A stretch of 64,000 nt of DNA from Sipunculus nudus. Taxonomy: Eukaryota > Annelida > Sipuncula > Golfingiida > Sipunculidae. The position numbers and the translations under genes were made by a program. Below, one piece after another: positions 14,601 to 29,600 of the stretch (positions are counted from its first letter, which is position 1; each line of letters begins with the position of its first letter). The stretch lies in contig CM049315.1 in the NCBI GenBank assembly GCA_026874595.1, forward strand, positions 60,076,889 to 60,140,888, written 5' to 3'. The notes below the pieces were generated by a model. It was not told where the DNA came from and did not search any database. It worked only from the letters and a program-made list of their open reading frames with translations.

Positions 14601-17600
14601 TAGGTGGCGCCACCTGTTGTCCTTTTCTTGTTTTTTGCGCCTTTGAATACCCCATCATTGCCACTTGACAGTATATACTGTGAGCATTATAAGTCAAACA
14701 GTAATGGACAGATTTCTTTCATGTTATGCATGTATATAGATATGGTTTATGGAATGAGGTATATTTAATTTTAAATTTAATTTTAAAATTTAATTTAATT
14801 TAAATTATTTTTTTCAAATGTTGGATATTTTGGAATGCAGTTTATTGATTTGGGGTCATGACCGTGACTATGAGAGTGACCTTGACCTTGAATATTCCCA
14901 TATTTGGTGAAAAACATAAAATCATGAATATCTTAAAAAGGGCCACTTGACAGCACTGTGAGCATTATAAGTCAAAAACTAATGGATGGATTTCTTTTAT
15001 ATTATGCATATACATAGATTTGGATTATGGGATGAGATATATTTAAATTTGGGTCCTGACCTTGCATATGAGAGTGGACTTGACTTTAAATATTGCCATA
15101 TATGGTAAAAATCACCAACAATCATGAAAATCTCCAGTGAACCTGGGGGATTGCTTCAGCTAGTGGTCTGCACATGGTGTTGCATCATGTTTTTCCAAAC
15201 ATCAGCAGTTCTGGGCCATGGTCAGATTCTATAAATAGATATGATGGTCAGTGATAAATGAATTAGTGCACTGGGTGTACCACAGAGTCACAACTGGATC
15301 ATTTTCCTTTGAGAGTGGTCTTGACCTTTTCCTATACATAGCCATGTAGCAGCCTTCACATCCACCCCTCTAATTACCCAACCCACTTCACACTCCTCAA
15401 CCAGCAACTCCATCACCCCCCTCCTCGTTAAAGAAAATTATCAACCCCCTGTTACACACTTACACTAACCATTTTCACATCTCTCCATCTCTCTGAAATC
15501 CTGTCTGTCCATCTCTCTCTTTCTTTCTGCTTTACTCTATATTATTCTCAAACAAGTTACTCCAAACATACATATACAACTCAATACATCATTAAATATA
15601 TACTTCTATTTATACATAACCTTTTACATAACAATTGCCTTCACTTTAAATATTACTATATTTTGTAGAAATGTTTCTCACATTCATTGCTAAAATACAA
15701 ATACATCACATTATATCAACAAAATACCACAAAACCTCATTTGTCTGGCGATACTATGGCACCAGCGGTGCCAAGAAATGTCTAGTTAAGTTATAACCAT
15801 AACAGTGTTTAATGTCAGAGTCTGAACTGAAGGCTGTCATAATAATATTATCAAGGGTTGTCCTCCATTAAAGTACCGAGTGTAAAAATTCAGAGTGTGA
15901 AAACCTAAGATAAATCTGAACAGGAAGGGGGGTGTTTTGTGTCAACCTAATGTAAACAGGAAAGGGTTAAAACTGAAGGCTGTCATAATAATATTATCAA
16001 GGGTTGTCCTCCTGATTTCCATATTTTGAACAATGTAAGAATGCAAAATTTTCCCATTTGTTTAAGTTTGGTTATTAGGTATTATTAGGTCACAACTGTA
16101 TATTCATGCAAAACCATGAAAAAAACCTAATACTCTGCATTGCTACAAGATTACTTTCATGTTTTTAGCTAAGCTGACTATAAGTCATCTTAGCTATAGT
16201 GATGGTCCTTTGTCTGTCGGCCAACCTGTCATTCATTCACAGGGTAAATTTTGAAACCGTTGGACCTATAAATCCAAAATTCAACATACATTTAGATGTT
16301 TCTAAGTTCATCTACCAAACCCATAACTCCATCACCGTGACTTCATACTATTGAGAAATTAAGGAAAAACAAATTTTCCATAAAAAAAACTATTGTAACA
16401 CTTGAAGTCTTCTGTTTAAATCTGAAATTTAAAATCAAAAGCTAGAAAAAATAGGCTATTTATTAAAACTTTGGGAGAGGCTCTGTTGTATTCACTTGCA
16501 TTGTCAGGCTGCAGGCAGCCAACTTCTGGTCACTGAAGGTCACCTATGCCAGGGTAACTGATTTGCAAATTGGTCACTTGGGGGATCCACTGCTGTCACA
16601 GGTGAACAGTTATTCTCAAGTCACCCCTTCCCCTTCCTGAAATAGTAATTCAAAGCGTAATCCAGAATGCCATGTCCTGGTCATGAAGCATTTTAAAAGA
16701 AATCAATATTCATTTAAATAAATTTAACAAATTGAAATATAAATTAAATCCATCAGTATGTATAAATTGATAATGTATGAGCCAGATTATGGATATATAA
16801 AGGGCAATTCAGAATTGTGAATTCTAAGTCAAGTTTTATATCAGATATTTATTGATTTGTTGTAAGATACATTTATGTGGAAAAAAATAAACACATTCGT
16901 ATGCATAATGTTGTGTTATCTGACAAAATTAGGGATATATAATGATGCAATTTAGAATTGTGAATCAACTTAAATATTCAGATATATATGTTATTTTGGA
17001 AATGTATAACAATTATAAACTTGAAAAAAATTGATGTAATAAAAGAATGAAGATCAAATGCAAAAATTTGTTCAATATTTTCTTGCATTAACAGAATGGG
17101 ATATAAGTGGATAGCTTTGTTTGTAATGTATGTATGTGGAGAGGTGTTTTGTTATTCCAACCATTTCCCCCATCCCCTGCCATTGATTCTGTGCAACTGG
17201 GACATCAGTTTTATTGCAAATGTATAACATTTATAAAATTAAAAAATATATATATAAGGAGTAAACCTAAGATCTAATGGAAACAGATATTCATGCCTCC
17301 TGTGAAAGGGACATATAGTGATCAGCTGTTTGTCCATCATCTCTCTGTTGATCATTAAATATATAATAGTTATGAAATTTTTTCATAAACACTGTTGAAA
17401 TAACTTTCATATGCTGTATGTATATGGATTTAATTCTGAGAATTGAAAGCAACTTGTATTTTCAGATGTGTATAATATTGCAAATGTATACAATTTATAA
17501 ACTTGAAAACAATTTGATATAATATAAAAATGAGGATCCATGCAATAATGTATTCTTCTTTTTCCTGCCCATAAGCTGATAAAGTGATCAGCTTTGCTTT

Positions 17601-20600
17601 CTACCTGTAAGGTTTTTTTTTTCCTGTAAGCACTGTTGAATCCAATTTCATATCCTGTATGTATATGCAGAGCTGTGTTTACTCTCACCATTCTCCCCAC
17701 CCTCCACCACCATCAAGTGCTTACATCTGTGCACTGGGGACATTGAGTTAGTATTGCAACTGTTTACATTTTATGAAATTGGAAAAAACTGTTCCCTAAC
17801 TTATCAATGTAAACCTATCATATCAACCAACCATGGCCTATGTTACCTGTTCCTCTCGGACAATATCTCCTTTTGTTATTATTTTAGATTTTTACCTTCA
17901 AGGACAACTTCAGCTGAGCACTGTGACCCATGGGTCCCTTGTTTCAAGAGACACTCCTAACTACATACAATGTTCTACACTAAAAATCTTTAAATTTCAA
18001 AATGCATTGATTGTTCCAGGCAGACAGATTATGGAGTAGAAATCAACAGGTTGTTGGAGAGATGCATCAAAGAATCGCGCTGTGTGGACACAGAGTCACT
18101 GTGTATAATGGCAGGAGTGCAGGTAATGTATCCACAGCCAGACAAAACTCACAACTTGTCCAGTAAATATTGATGTATTTTGATGAAGGTTTTTAAAATA
18201 TTTTTGATGAAATGTTGTGGAGGGGTAATGTAACACCTCAAGACATCCTAGTCTAATTTGAGGATTTTCTTTCTTTGCTGAGAACCACAGCCTCCTTCAT
18301 TCCAAACTCACATGTGATGCCACCATGGAGCTGGTAAACTGTAGGGTTGTTTCAACATACTGATATATTGATACATATCAACATGCCGCATCCACATGAG
18401 GTTACTGATACGCTTTGTATGTTGTATCAATATATCGATGAAACACAACTATTGCTTACAAATATAGATACAAATATAGATACCCTAATCTAAACTAAAA
18501 TATGAACTTATTAAAAAGCTTAAGCGTCTTATTTTTTTATGTTGGCCTGTAAGACTTTAATAAGATCACAAGTATTGTTGTTTGATCAACCAGATGAGGG
18601 ATGTAGGTATACACTTGTCGTTGCTTCCATGACAAGCCAGCTCGTGTGGGCTATGGTAGAAGGATTACACTTGTTAGATTCCAGTTGATGCTAATTTTTA
18701 CTTATCTGCCATTAAAATATGTATTACATGTTTTTGTATCCGTCAAAACAAAGTTTTGCAGATACTATGTTTTTAACTGGGTTCTGCCGCCGCTGAGTTC
18801 ATTTCTGGAATAGATCTCTGAGACCACTGGACAGATTTTTTCTACATTGATGTTCAGACTGCAGACATCTCAGGACTGGTTTGACTTATCGACCCAGAAA
18901 TTTTGCATGTGTATAGATCTCACATAGCTCTTTATCATACACAAAACTGGTGGCGCAACCTGCAACTATTTTTGCACAGGGTCCCTCTGTTTGTCTGCCG
19001 TAGCATAAAATCTCGGCAATGGTTTGACTAATCTGCCCAAAATTTTGCATGTAAATACATCTTTGATAGCTTTCTTGATTTAACGGCAGGTGGCACCACC
19101 TACAGTTATGTTTATGCTGCAGTTATCCATGCTAATATCTATGGACTGGTTTGATATATCCCCTTGAAATTTTGCATGTGTATAGATCTCACATAAGTCT
19201 TAATCATACACAAAACTGGTGGTGCCACCTGCAACTATTTTTGCACAGCATTCATCTGTTTGTCTGCCTATGGATAAAATCACTCATATCTCGGCAGTGG
19301 TTTGACTTATCTGCCTAAAATTTTGCATGTATATACATCTTGGAAAGCTTTTATGATTTTATGGCAGGTGGTGCCACCTACATTTATGTTTACGATGCAG
19401 ACATCTATGCTAATATCTCAGGACTGGTTTGACGTATCCCCCTGAAATTTTGCATGTGTATAGATCTCACATTGCTCTTAATCATGCACAAAATTGGCGG
19501 CACCATCTGCAACCATTTTTAGCTCAGCTGACTTTAAGTCATCTAAACTATAGTTGTGGTCCATTGTCCGTAGTATGTCCGTCTGTCAGTCCGTCTGTCT
19601 GTAGATGTGGCACGTTTTGAAACCGTAAGACCTAGGAATCCAAAATTCGGCATCATATTAGATGTCCCCAAGATCTCCTTCCAAGCCGAAAACTTGGTCT
19701 TTGCCACTTCGTTCCTTCAAGAAATAAAGGAAAAACCTTTTTTTATTAAAAAACCATTTTCACACTTCAGGACTGCCTAATATCACAACCACTCATCTGT
19801 TTTTTCCTCATATTAACCATAAATATTCCTCTATATAGATCCTATGTACATGCCAGAAATTAGGTCTGTATTATAGAATTTTAAAAAGTTATGGGCTCAA
19901 ACATAATGCATTTTGTAAAAAATCGGGAAAGATATTTGATCACTTAACATAAAAAATGTTAAAGCTAAGGACTTTTTTCCAGTAATATATCTTTAATTAA
20001 TCAAAATTAAATTGTATACCCAAAATTAGATCAAAATCTGTTAATTGTATCCGCCAAAACAGAGTTTTGCGGATACTATGTTTTCAGCTGCACGCCGCCG
20101 CCGCCACCGCGTAGGTGTCCGGAGAACTCCTACGTAACCGCTGGGCGGAATTTTACGAAACCTGGGATTATGTTCGGGTCACATGTGAACTGCTGCGCCC
20201 CAATTTTGTTTTGACCTCTGACCTTTCCTCTGCGCTCTGCATTCGTTTGTGCGTCTGTTTCCACACATAAACCCACATATCTCCGGAACCATTTGACGGA
20301 TCAGGAAATTTTTTTTGCACAAATGTAGCCCTTGGAGAGCTTTATAACATATACAAAAAATGGTGGTGCCACCTGCAACCATGTTTGCACAGTGTCCATC
20401 TGTTTGTCTGCCTTGGGTTAAAATCACTCATATCTCTGCAGTGACTTGACTAATTCACCTGAAATTTGGCATGCGTATACATCCTGGATAGCTTTTCTGA
20501 TTTTGTGACAGGTGGCGCCACCTACATTCACGTTTACACTGCAGACATCCAAGCTCATATCTCGGGAACCGTTTGACCGATCAGGAAAATTTTTTTGCAC

Positions 20601-23600
20601 AAATGTAGCCCTTGGAGAGCTTTATAACATACACAAAAAATGGTGGCGCCACCTGCAACCATGTTTACACAGTGTCAATCTGTTTGTCTGCCTTGGGTTA
20701 AAATCACTCATATCTCTGCAGTGACTTGACTAATTCACCTGAAATTCGGCATGCGTATACATCCTGGATAGCTTTTCTGATTTTATGACAGGTGGCATCA
20801 CCCACATTCACGTTTACGCTGCAGATATCCAAGCTCATATCTCGGGAACCGTTTGACCGATTGGGCCAAAATTTTGCATGTGTATAGATCTCACATAGCT
20901 CTTTATCATACGCAAAACTGGTGGCGCCACCTGCAGCCATTTTTGCACAGCTCTTGTCTGTTTGTCTGCCATGGGATAAAATCACTCATATCTCGGCAGT
21001 GGTTTGACATATCTGGCTAAAATTTTGCAGGTTTATACATCCCCGACAGCTCTCTTGATTTTATGACAGGTGGCGCCACCTGCATTCTAGTTTATGCAGC
21101 AGACCTCCAAGCTCATATCTTGGGAACCGTTTGACCGATTAGGCCAAAGTTTTGCATGTGTATAGTTCTCACATAGCTCTTTATCATACGCAAAACTGGT
21201 GGCATCACCTGCAACCATTTTTGCTCAGCGTCCATCTGATTGTCTGCCATGGGCTAAAATCACTCATATACATGTAGTGGTTTGACTTATCTGCCTTAAA
21301 TTTTGCATATGTATACAACTTGGATGGCTTTCTGGATTTTGTGGTAGGGGGGCAACCTTCATACACAATTTGGCCACAGACATCCATGCTAATATGCAAC
21401 ACTTCACTCTATTTCCCCTTGCCACTTAATCCATGCCTCACTTCACCTGTTCCACTCTGATTTACACGTAGTCACTTGTCGACTACCCGTATTCTAGTTT
21501 TTTAAAAATATTAGCAAAAATAAAAAATTTTTACCTTAAACTTTGCCCAACTTTGACCATTCTATTCTTATAAGTACATTTGATTTAATTTTCACAGCCA
21601 GTTTACATATAAATTTAATCTGATGAATTTTGAAATTTGAAAGTATAAGCTCAAAAAATAGTGTAGCTATTGAAGTTTTTTAGAAGCCTTAATGTATTTG
21701 CATTTTCTAGCATCATGACCCTACTTTTGTTTACATGGTAATCCAAAAATTGGCATAATGTTAGAAGTAATAGTAAATATTTATATTCTTCCATACATTT
21801 CATATGTACATACCAAAATTTAGGTCAGTATTGCATAATTTGGTGAAGTTATGGGCCCAAACATAATGCACCTTGTAAAAAATCAGGATATATATTTACT
21901 CACTTATCATAAGAATGGCTGAGACTTTTTTTTCAGGGATATAACTTCATTTAATCAAGATTCAATTGTATACCGAAAATTAGATCTGAAATTTGCAAAT
22001 TTGTTTTAAGTTATTAGCATAAATATAAAATCAGTACCTTAAATTTTGCCCAACTTTGGCCATGGCAAGATTTTTTCCTGTAAGTACTGTGGATGTTATT
22101 TTCACAGCATGTACACTTAAGGATTTAATCTGTTAAAATCTGAAATTTGAAAAATAAAAGCTGCAAAATTAGGCTAGTTATTGAATTTTTTTTTTTTTTG
22201 AGGCTCTTGTTGTATTCCCTTACATTGTCAAGCAGTCCACTTTGGTCACTGTAGGTCATTCAGTGCAGCTCTCTTTGCTCCCCAGACTGTTATGTAATCC
22301 CATCACTGGGGCAAGCCCTCTCTCTTGTTGAGCTTGATCAGGCTGCCAGCATAAATACCACAGGGAGCCTTTCTCAACCCCCCCCCCCCCACCCCATTCT
22401 GTTGACAGACCTGTACTCTAAACAAGATGAATCTTATAATTTTACATTTTTTTCAGTGATGAACAGTAACAACAGAGACCCCTCCCCCACCCACCCCTTC
22501 AATACACAGGACTAATAAACAAGACAAAGCTGATAATTTTAATGTTAAATAAATTCTTTTTGTTGAGACAGTTTCGATTTTTTTAAAGAAAAAATGTTTA
22601 GGAATTTAATCCTTATATTCAAATGTGATAAAATATTAGGACCTAATGTAAGTGCTAACTGACAAGATTTAAGAAGATATAAATACTTGGTAGCATTTCA
22701 TTCATATCTCTTAAAGTTGGCGGGCCTAGGTGTGAATAACACTGTTAAACTTAGTTTTTAAAATTAGGAATTTTGATCAAACTTTGTGGGATTAATTTTT
22801 AACTCATATGGCCATATATTTAACTTTTGAAAACTTAATTACCTTCACACATTATTTGTTTATGAAATGGAACTTTTATATGACACTCACCGTAGGCCCA
22901 TTTTTTCCCTTGGTGCATCACTAAATGGTTTCAGGCCAAAGGTTTCATTTATTACACAGTCCATATGCTTTAGCTCATGTCCATTATTCTATAATTTACA
23001 GAGTTTCATTCAAGCTGGGCCATTTTCTCTTAGCTTTTCAAATGGTAAAATACTTGGAAAAACCATAAGAAATAAAAATATTTTGTAGTTACTAATATTT
23101 TCCAAAATTCCGCTGAGCGACGTGACCCATGGGTTCCTTGTTGTTTGTATGCTGTGGGATAAAATGGCTCATATACAAGCAGTGGTTTGACTTATCTGCC
23201 TAAAATTTTGTATATATATATATATTTATATGTAAACAACTTGGATAGCCATCTGGATTTTGTGGCAGGTGGCGCCCCCTACATACACATTACAGCTGCA
23301 GACATCCATGTTAATATGCAACACGACCTAACTCTATTTCCCCTTGCCACACAATCCATGCCTCACTTCACCCGTTCCACTCCGATTTTGGCAGATACAT
23401 GTAGTCGCTTGTCAACTACCCCTATTCTAGTTTCATTTTGTGCTCTCAGTAGGGCCATGTATTTCACTTTATAATCAATTACTTTATATCTGATTGTTTT
23501 AAATGAAAGCAAAACATTTTCTTATGGTTCATCTATGCCTGTTTGAAAAAAAGGTTAAACTAATTCTCATCCCTTGGGGAAAATCAGAATAATAAAATAA

Positions 23601-26600
23601 GAATATGCCATCTTTTTCAAATGATGTGGTTATGCATAGCCATCTTCAGCTGAGCACAATGACCCATGGGTCCCTTGTTTAAAAGATGCAACTGGCCATT
23701 TTTGACACTAACCGAAGAATATTCCCCACAAATGCTCAGAAATTGTATCCCCCTGTTGTCATGAAGCAAAGACACCCAACTGTATGAAGAAAAAGTTAAT
23801 ACCTGTACCACGGCAGCTGGACATTGTCACCTGATGAACCGATGAGGCATAACCGGCGGTAATGATTTGGATCCATCATACAATTTGATTTATATATATA
23901 CTTATATATAAGTCCAACCAATGTAGAGATATGAGTGATTTTATCCAAAGGCAGATGAACAGATATAGGCTGTGCAAAATGGTTGTGGGTGGCACCACCA
24001 TTTTAAGTGTATGTTATAAAGCTATCCAAGGGCTACATTTGTGCAAATTTTTTAGCCTGATCGGTCAAATGGTACCCGAGATATGTGGGTTTATGTGTGG
24101 AAACATCCGTACAAATGGATGCTGGGCAGAGAGAAAAGGTCAGAGGTCAATCAAAAATGAGGGGGCAGCAGTTCACATGTGACCCTATCATAATTCCAAA
24201 TTTAAAAAAAAATTCTGTCCAGTGGTTACAGAGGAGATCTCAGGAAACCTATGCAGCGGCGGCAGTGTGCAACTGAAAACATAGTGTCCGCAAAACTCTG
24301 TTTTGGCGGATACAATAAGCATATCATCAATATGTATCGGGCATATAGTTTTAAGTGTATAGCAATATGTATGATACCTGAACAGGCTGACCCATACCTA
24401 GCCCAAATGAACTGTGACACATTTTTAGCTTAACTATAGCGATGGTCCTTTGTCGATCATCTTTGTGTCTGTCTGTCCATTACACCAGCATGTTTTGAAT
24501 CTGTTGGACCTACGAATCCATAATTTGACAAACAATTAGGCGTGCCTAAGTTCTCCTATCAAACCTTAATTTGGAACACTGTACCAAAGTATTTTCCTTG
24601 AGAAATTAAGAAAAAAAATTTCCATTACAAACCTGATTTTACACTTCAGGACTTCCATACTGGTATATCAAAATCATTTGTCTGTTTTTATTTGTATTTG
24701 GCATAAAGATATCCTCTGTATATTTCTTATGTACCTGCCAGAAATTAGGTCAGTATTACCCAATTTTATAGAAGCTATGGACCAGAACATTAGGTACTTT
24801 ATCAAAACAGCAAGAAACATATTTCCTTACCTAACATGATAACTGTTGAAGCTAGAGATTTTTTTTCAAGAATATAAATTTAATTAATCAAGATTTAATT
24901 GTAAAATAGCAATAAGATTAGAATTTTGTATTATCTAAGTTATTAGCATAAATGTAAAATCAATACCTTAAATTCTGCACAATTTGACCGATGCACATTT
25001 TTTCCTGTAAGCATTGTGTTAATTTTCACAACATATACATTTAAGGGTATAAGGAATATGAGGATAAATTCAGTTGAATCAAGTCATAAGTTAACATTAC
25101 ACAAGTTTAATTTCTTTTTCAAGACCTCAAATTGGAACCTGTTTCTCCAGCATTGATCTTTAGCTTCATGGGTAAATTAATCTGATCTGACTGGGGAAAC
25201 AGAAGGCCTTTTACACTTGATAATTTTCCTGAATGTCCATCCATCTGAACATTCCCTTATGGCTTTTAAGATGTCTGGATATATATATATATATATAAAT
25301 ATATATATGGACAGTATATATCAGACATTTGTAGGCTGTTGTATACCATACTGACCTTCATCTGTGCATTGTCCTATGTTATTGACTACTTGTTATGTAT
25401 GTATGTATAGGTGTGGAAGGTTCGTGTGGACATTCACGTGCTGAACCATGACGGGAACATTGTGGACTGTGCCAGTGTGGCAGCCATCACAGCACTGGCC
25501 CACTTTAGGTAAATATGAAGAAGTATGTCTGCCTGTTGTAATTTAGATACTCTTGTATCAGTGGTAATTACTCTGTGTACGGGTGTTATTCTTCATGTGT
25601 GAAGTGAGGCAGTGGCAGTGTGTAGCAGGAGCAGCGTGTAGTAGGAGCAGTGTGGTATGGGCAGTGTGTGGTAGGGGCAGTGTGTGGTAGGGGCAGTGTG
25701 TGGTAGGGGCAGTGTGTGGTAGGGGCAGTGTGTGGTAGGGGCAGTGTTTTGTAGGGGCAGTGTTTTGTAGGGGCAGTGTGTGGTAGGGGCAGTGTGTGGT
25801 AGGGGCAGTGTGTGGTAGGGGCAGTGTGTGGTAGGGGCAGTGTGTGGTAGGGGCAGTGTGTGGTAGGGGCAGTGTTTGGTAGGGGCAGTGTGTGGTAGGG
25901 GCAGTGTGTGGTAGGGGCAGTGTGTGGTAGGGGCAGTGTGTGGTAGGGGCAGTGTGTGGTAGGGGCAGTGTGTGGTAGGGGCAGTGTGTGGTAGGGGCAG
26001 TGTGTGGTAGGGGCAGTGGTTGGTAGGGGCAGTGGTTGGTAGGGGCAGTGTGTGGTAGGGGCAGTGTGTGGTAGGGGAAGTGTTTGGTAGGGGCAGTGTG
26101 TGGTAGGGGCAGTGGTTGGTAGGGGCAGTGTGTGGTAGGGGCAGTGTGTGGTAGGGGCAGTGGTTGGTAGGGGCAGTGTGTGGTAGGGGCAGTGTGTGGT
26201 AGGGGCAGTGTTTTGTAGGGGCAGTGTTTTGTAGGGGCAGTGTGTGGTAGGGGCAGTGTGTGGTAGGGGCAATGTGTGGTAGGGGCAGTGTGTGGTAGGG
26301 GCAGTGTTTGGTAGGGGGCAGTGTGTAGGAGGAGCAGCATGTGGTAGGGGCAGGGGTATTGTGCCATGTAAATTGCATACTTTCAGTTATACAATTGCTC
26401 AGTAAAATAAATCACCCAGTGTCAAAGAGAATGAGTATTGCAACTTCATTTATCAGTTTACCCAGGGTACTCAAAGGCTTTTTAGTGACCCTTTTTGAGG
26501 TCCTTTAAACAGTCTCCATCAGAGGTAACTCTGCTATATGCTTTGCTACAGTTACCTCTGCTAAGGGCTTTGAGCTATCTTTCTTTGACGTGGTCATGAT

Positions 26601-29600
26601 CCATGTCATCAGTGAGATAACATGGCTCACTTTAATTTAAACTGGAAAATTCTAATGGTAGCTACTTTGAAACATTTTCCAAACAGTGTTATAATTAGTA
26701 GATTCTTGATGCGTCATTCAGTCAGCAACTTTTCAAAATTCAGCAGAGTTTGCTTAAAAGATATTTTAATGAATTCCTGTTTGGATACAGGCATTTAAAA
26801 AGATTTCATTTTCATGGTGCTGAATGTCATAACTCAGTGTTGATTATGTTTTAATTATTTCAAATAGGAGACCAGATGTAACCATCTCAGGGGAGCAAGT
26901 TACAATAGTGAGTGTATAATCAGTTCCTGCTTCAATGAATGGTCAATCTGGCTACTCTGTGGTTCATACTCTAAACCATTCATCCAGGTGTCAAAAAGGT
27001 CTATCAGTGTTACTTGACTTGTAGATTATTATTATTTATGAAAGTTTTGTGTGAAAGCAGATTTAATAAAAATAATAATTATAATAATAATAATAATATT
27101 TTATTTTTTAAGTGTAAAATCTTAATTGATATTTATTTTTTACCTTGACTTAATTTCCAAGGTTGTATACCCCATAGCCTAGTAATAATTATTGCTCAGT
27201 TGTGTGGCGTGGGGGAGGCTGCCAGTGATAGCTTGGCTACATCTACTGGTCGTTATATCATTGTTTCTGATATACCTTTTTATTATAAGTAATTCTTATG
27301 TACTTCAGTTATAATATTGTAAGCAATATCTGTGTTTCTGGTGACTTTTAAATGATTAAACCTAACCCTATCACATGTGTTTTACACTGAATGTAATGTA
27401 GATTGGATTGTATAATTGATCATGTATATGATGATATATTTCAGCACTCATTGGAGGACCGTGACCCTGTACCACTCAGTGTACACCATATGCCTTTGTG
27501 TGTTACATTTGCTTTCTATGAACAAGGGTAAGTACTTTCATGTAGATGTACTGATCAGCTACCTGCTGTATCTATTTTACATTACTTTTGTCATTAGGAG
27601 GATAGATTTATCTATGATTCACATGCCTCTCTACAATAAGTAGATGAAAAAGGGAATTTGCCTTCTCAGTACAGATTCACTCCAGAATTTAATCATTTTA
27701 AAAGGTTCACATTTCAGACCTAGGTTTCATTAAAATCCCTGGAACCATTTTTTAGTATCTTACTGACCAAAAATCCTGCTTTAATTTCATGCAGCTTTAA
27801 ATAGACCAGACTAAACCACATTATATATAGGTGTCTGTATGTAGGCTGCTTTTGTACACTCTGTACAGCAGATTTTAAATTTATATTGAAGGTACATTAA
27901 AAAATTATTGATTAATAATCAGTCAGTGGTCTTTTTATTTCTTTTAATCATTGAACTTGATTTTACAACCAAATCTTACCATATATATTTATATATATGT
28001 ATAAAATTAATTACCAGTTTTATCTGTAAATAAATGTAATATCATTATTGCTTGGATTTTACAGTTCAGATTTATCTGTATTGAAATTTTTGTCTCTGAC
28101 AACAAATTATTGCAATCAATCTATATCTTTTCAGAAAATATGTCCTGATTGACCCTACTGACAAAGAGGAACAGGTAATGGATGGAAAGATGGTAATAGG
28201 GATGAATAAACACAGAGAGATATGTACAATGCAGCTGGCAGGCAGCATGCTGGTAAACAAAGAACAGGTCAGTGTCAACACCTCCACCCAGTCCTCTCCC
28301 TTTTCTTTCCCCTTCACCTTACTTCATCCCTATTTCTCCTCCCTTTATCCACAGGGTCATAAGTTGTATCTTGCTTCTGTGGTTCAGGAGTAGAGCCCAG
28401 GACTTAAAGCCGGGAGATCTAGAGCTCAAATCTCAGCGGAGGCAATGAGATATTTCCTGGTCAGCCCCCACCATGAGTGAGCACTCTGCAGGCTTAATGG
28501 GAAGGCTGTACCCAACAGCTGTGTTTCACACCCAAACGAGTGCGCCTTTGAGGGGTACCTCAGTGGTATGACCCAGCAATGGGGATACTGTGGTTGGCTT
28601 GTTATTTGTGATGGTTTCAAATTCGCGATATTTACGGTAAGGAAAATGCCACAAAATTGAAACCACACAGATATGAAACCTTGCTGTCATGGGAAAATAG
28701 TAACCAGGTGGCAATATTGGACATAAGTGGGAAATGAATATAATCCAAATGACGTTCATGTTGATCGCTACATGCGATGTGTTCACGATCTAGTTTTTTA
28801 TATAAAAAAAAGGCTTGGTTCTCACCTGCAGTTCTGCATGTCTGATTTTATTTATTAAATTGCTATCGCAAAATGTTTGCTTGCGGTCCAACTGCTTTAA
28901 CTCCCCTTCCTTATGCTTTGTTGGCTGTCGGTCAATCTGATCATTTGCCGGTTAGAGTACCTCTGCTCTTTCTTCACATTCACACTCACGGGTATGAGGC
29001 AGACCTTCCGCGCACGCCGCTTCAGGGATATGGCCCCTTCCTTAACCAACTTGTTATTTCCATTGAATGATGTTTCTGTTAAGTAATCCGAACATGATAT
29101 GATCAAGGTAGAGTGGAGGGCCCTATTTATATTGATATATAATGGCCAAGCTATGAAACCAATGCCCCTTTGAAGCGGCATCGCAAGGTTCAGGCAGTGA
29201 CGGTCATTGTTGTTTGAGCAAAACTTAACTTTGTGTAAAAGAGAATTCATACCTATTTTGGTGTTTATTAAAAATATCAATATATATCCCGTCGTCAAAA
29301 TGGAACCCTGTGAAACTTTGAAAAATTGCTGGAGCGTGAAAATTGAGCCCCGTAAATATAAAGCCAACTACAGTAATTAAACACCCAGGGCCCACAGGTG
29401 CAGTAGTTACTAGGCCTGGTTAACACCAGGATATAAAATGAGAATCAGTGTGTGATACTGCCCTGTCAAGGAGTCTGAAACCAGAATGCAATTCTGTAGA
29501 CGTACATATACTTATTTAAGGTAGCATTAAAAAATGGGGGCGGTAACATCCAACAAAAAATATTTTAAAAAAAAGTTTTATCCTCGAGTGTCATATAACT

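Larger units (their letters stand above)
18733..23430 (+). mobile_element. Family A Helitron/Helentron-like element (A1), split by a nested insertion
   Basis: The left part (18733-19519) starts TTGTATCCGTCAAAACAAAG with a hairpin to GCAGATAC and a short CCG run, then family A core repeats. The sequence breaks at 19520, where family C begins. The family A core resumes at about 23143 (TTTGTATGCTGTGGGATAAA) and ends with GGCAGATAC, the hairpin GTAGTCGCTTGTCAACTAC and CTATTCTAG at 23430. It lies in EXOSC9 intron 4. Confidence 0.7.
26361..28134. other. EXOSC9 introns 5 (part), 6 and 7 between exons 6-8
   Basis: Apart from exons 6 and 7, this is unique AT-rich sequence with (ATA)n/(TA)n microsatellite runs near 27065-27105 and 27990. 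No other feature was seen. Confidence 0.5.

Noticed and set aside
25558-26378. Three overlapping - strand frames of 228-269 codons rich in Pro, Thr, His and Leu
   Set aside because: They are translations of a 16-bp tandem repeat that lacks stops in every frame; no start context, splice support or homology.
28897-29367. 156-codon - strand frame in EXOSC9 intron 8
   Set aside because: No family resemblance or conserved motif; overlapping + strand frame also present; most likely chance or old transposon debris.
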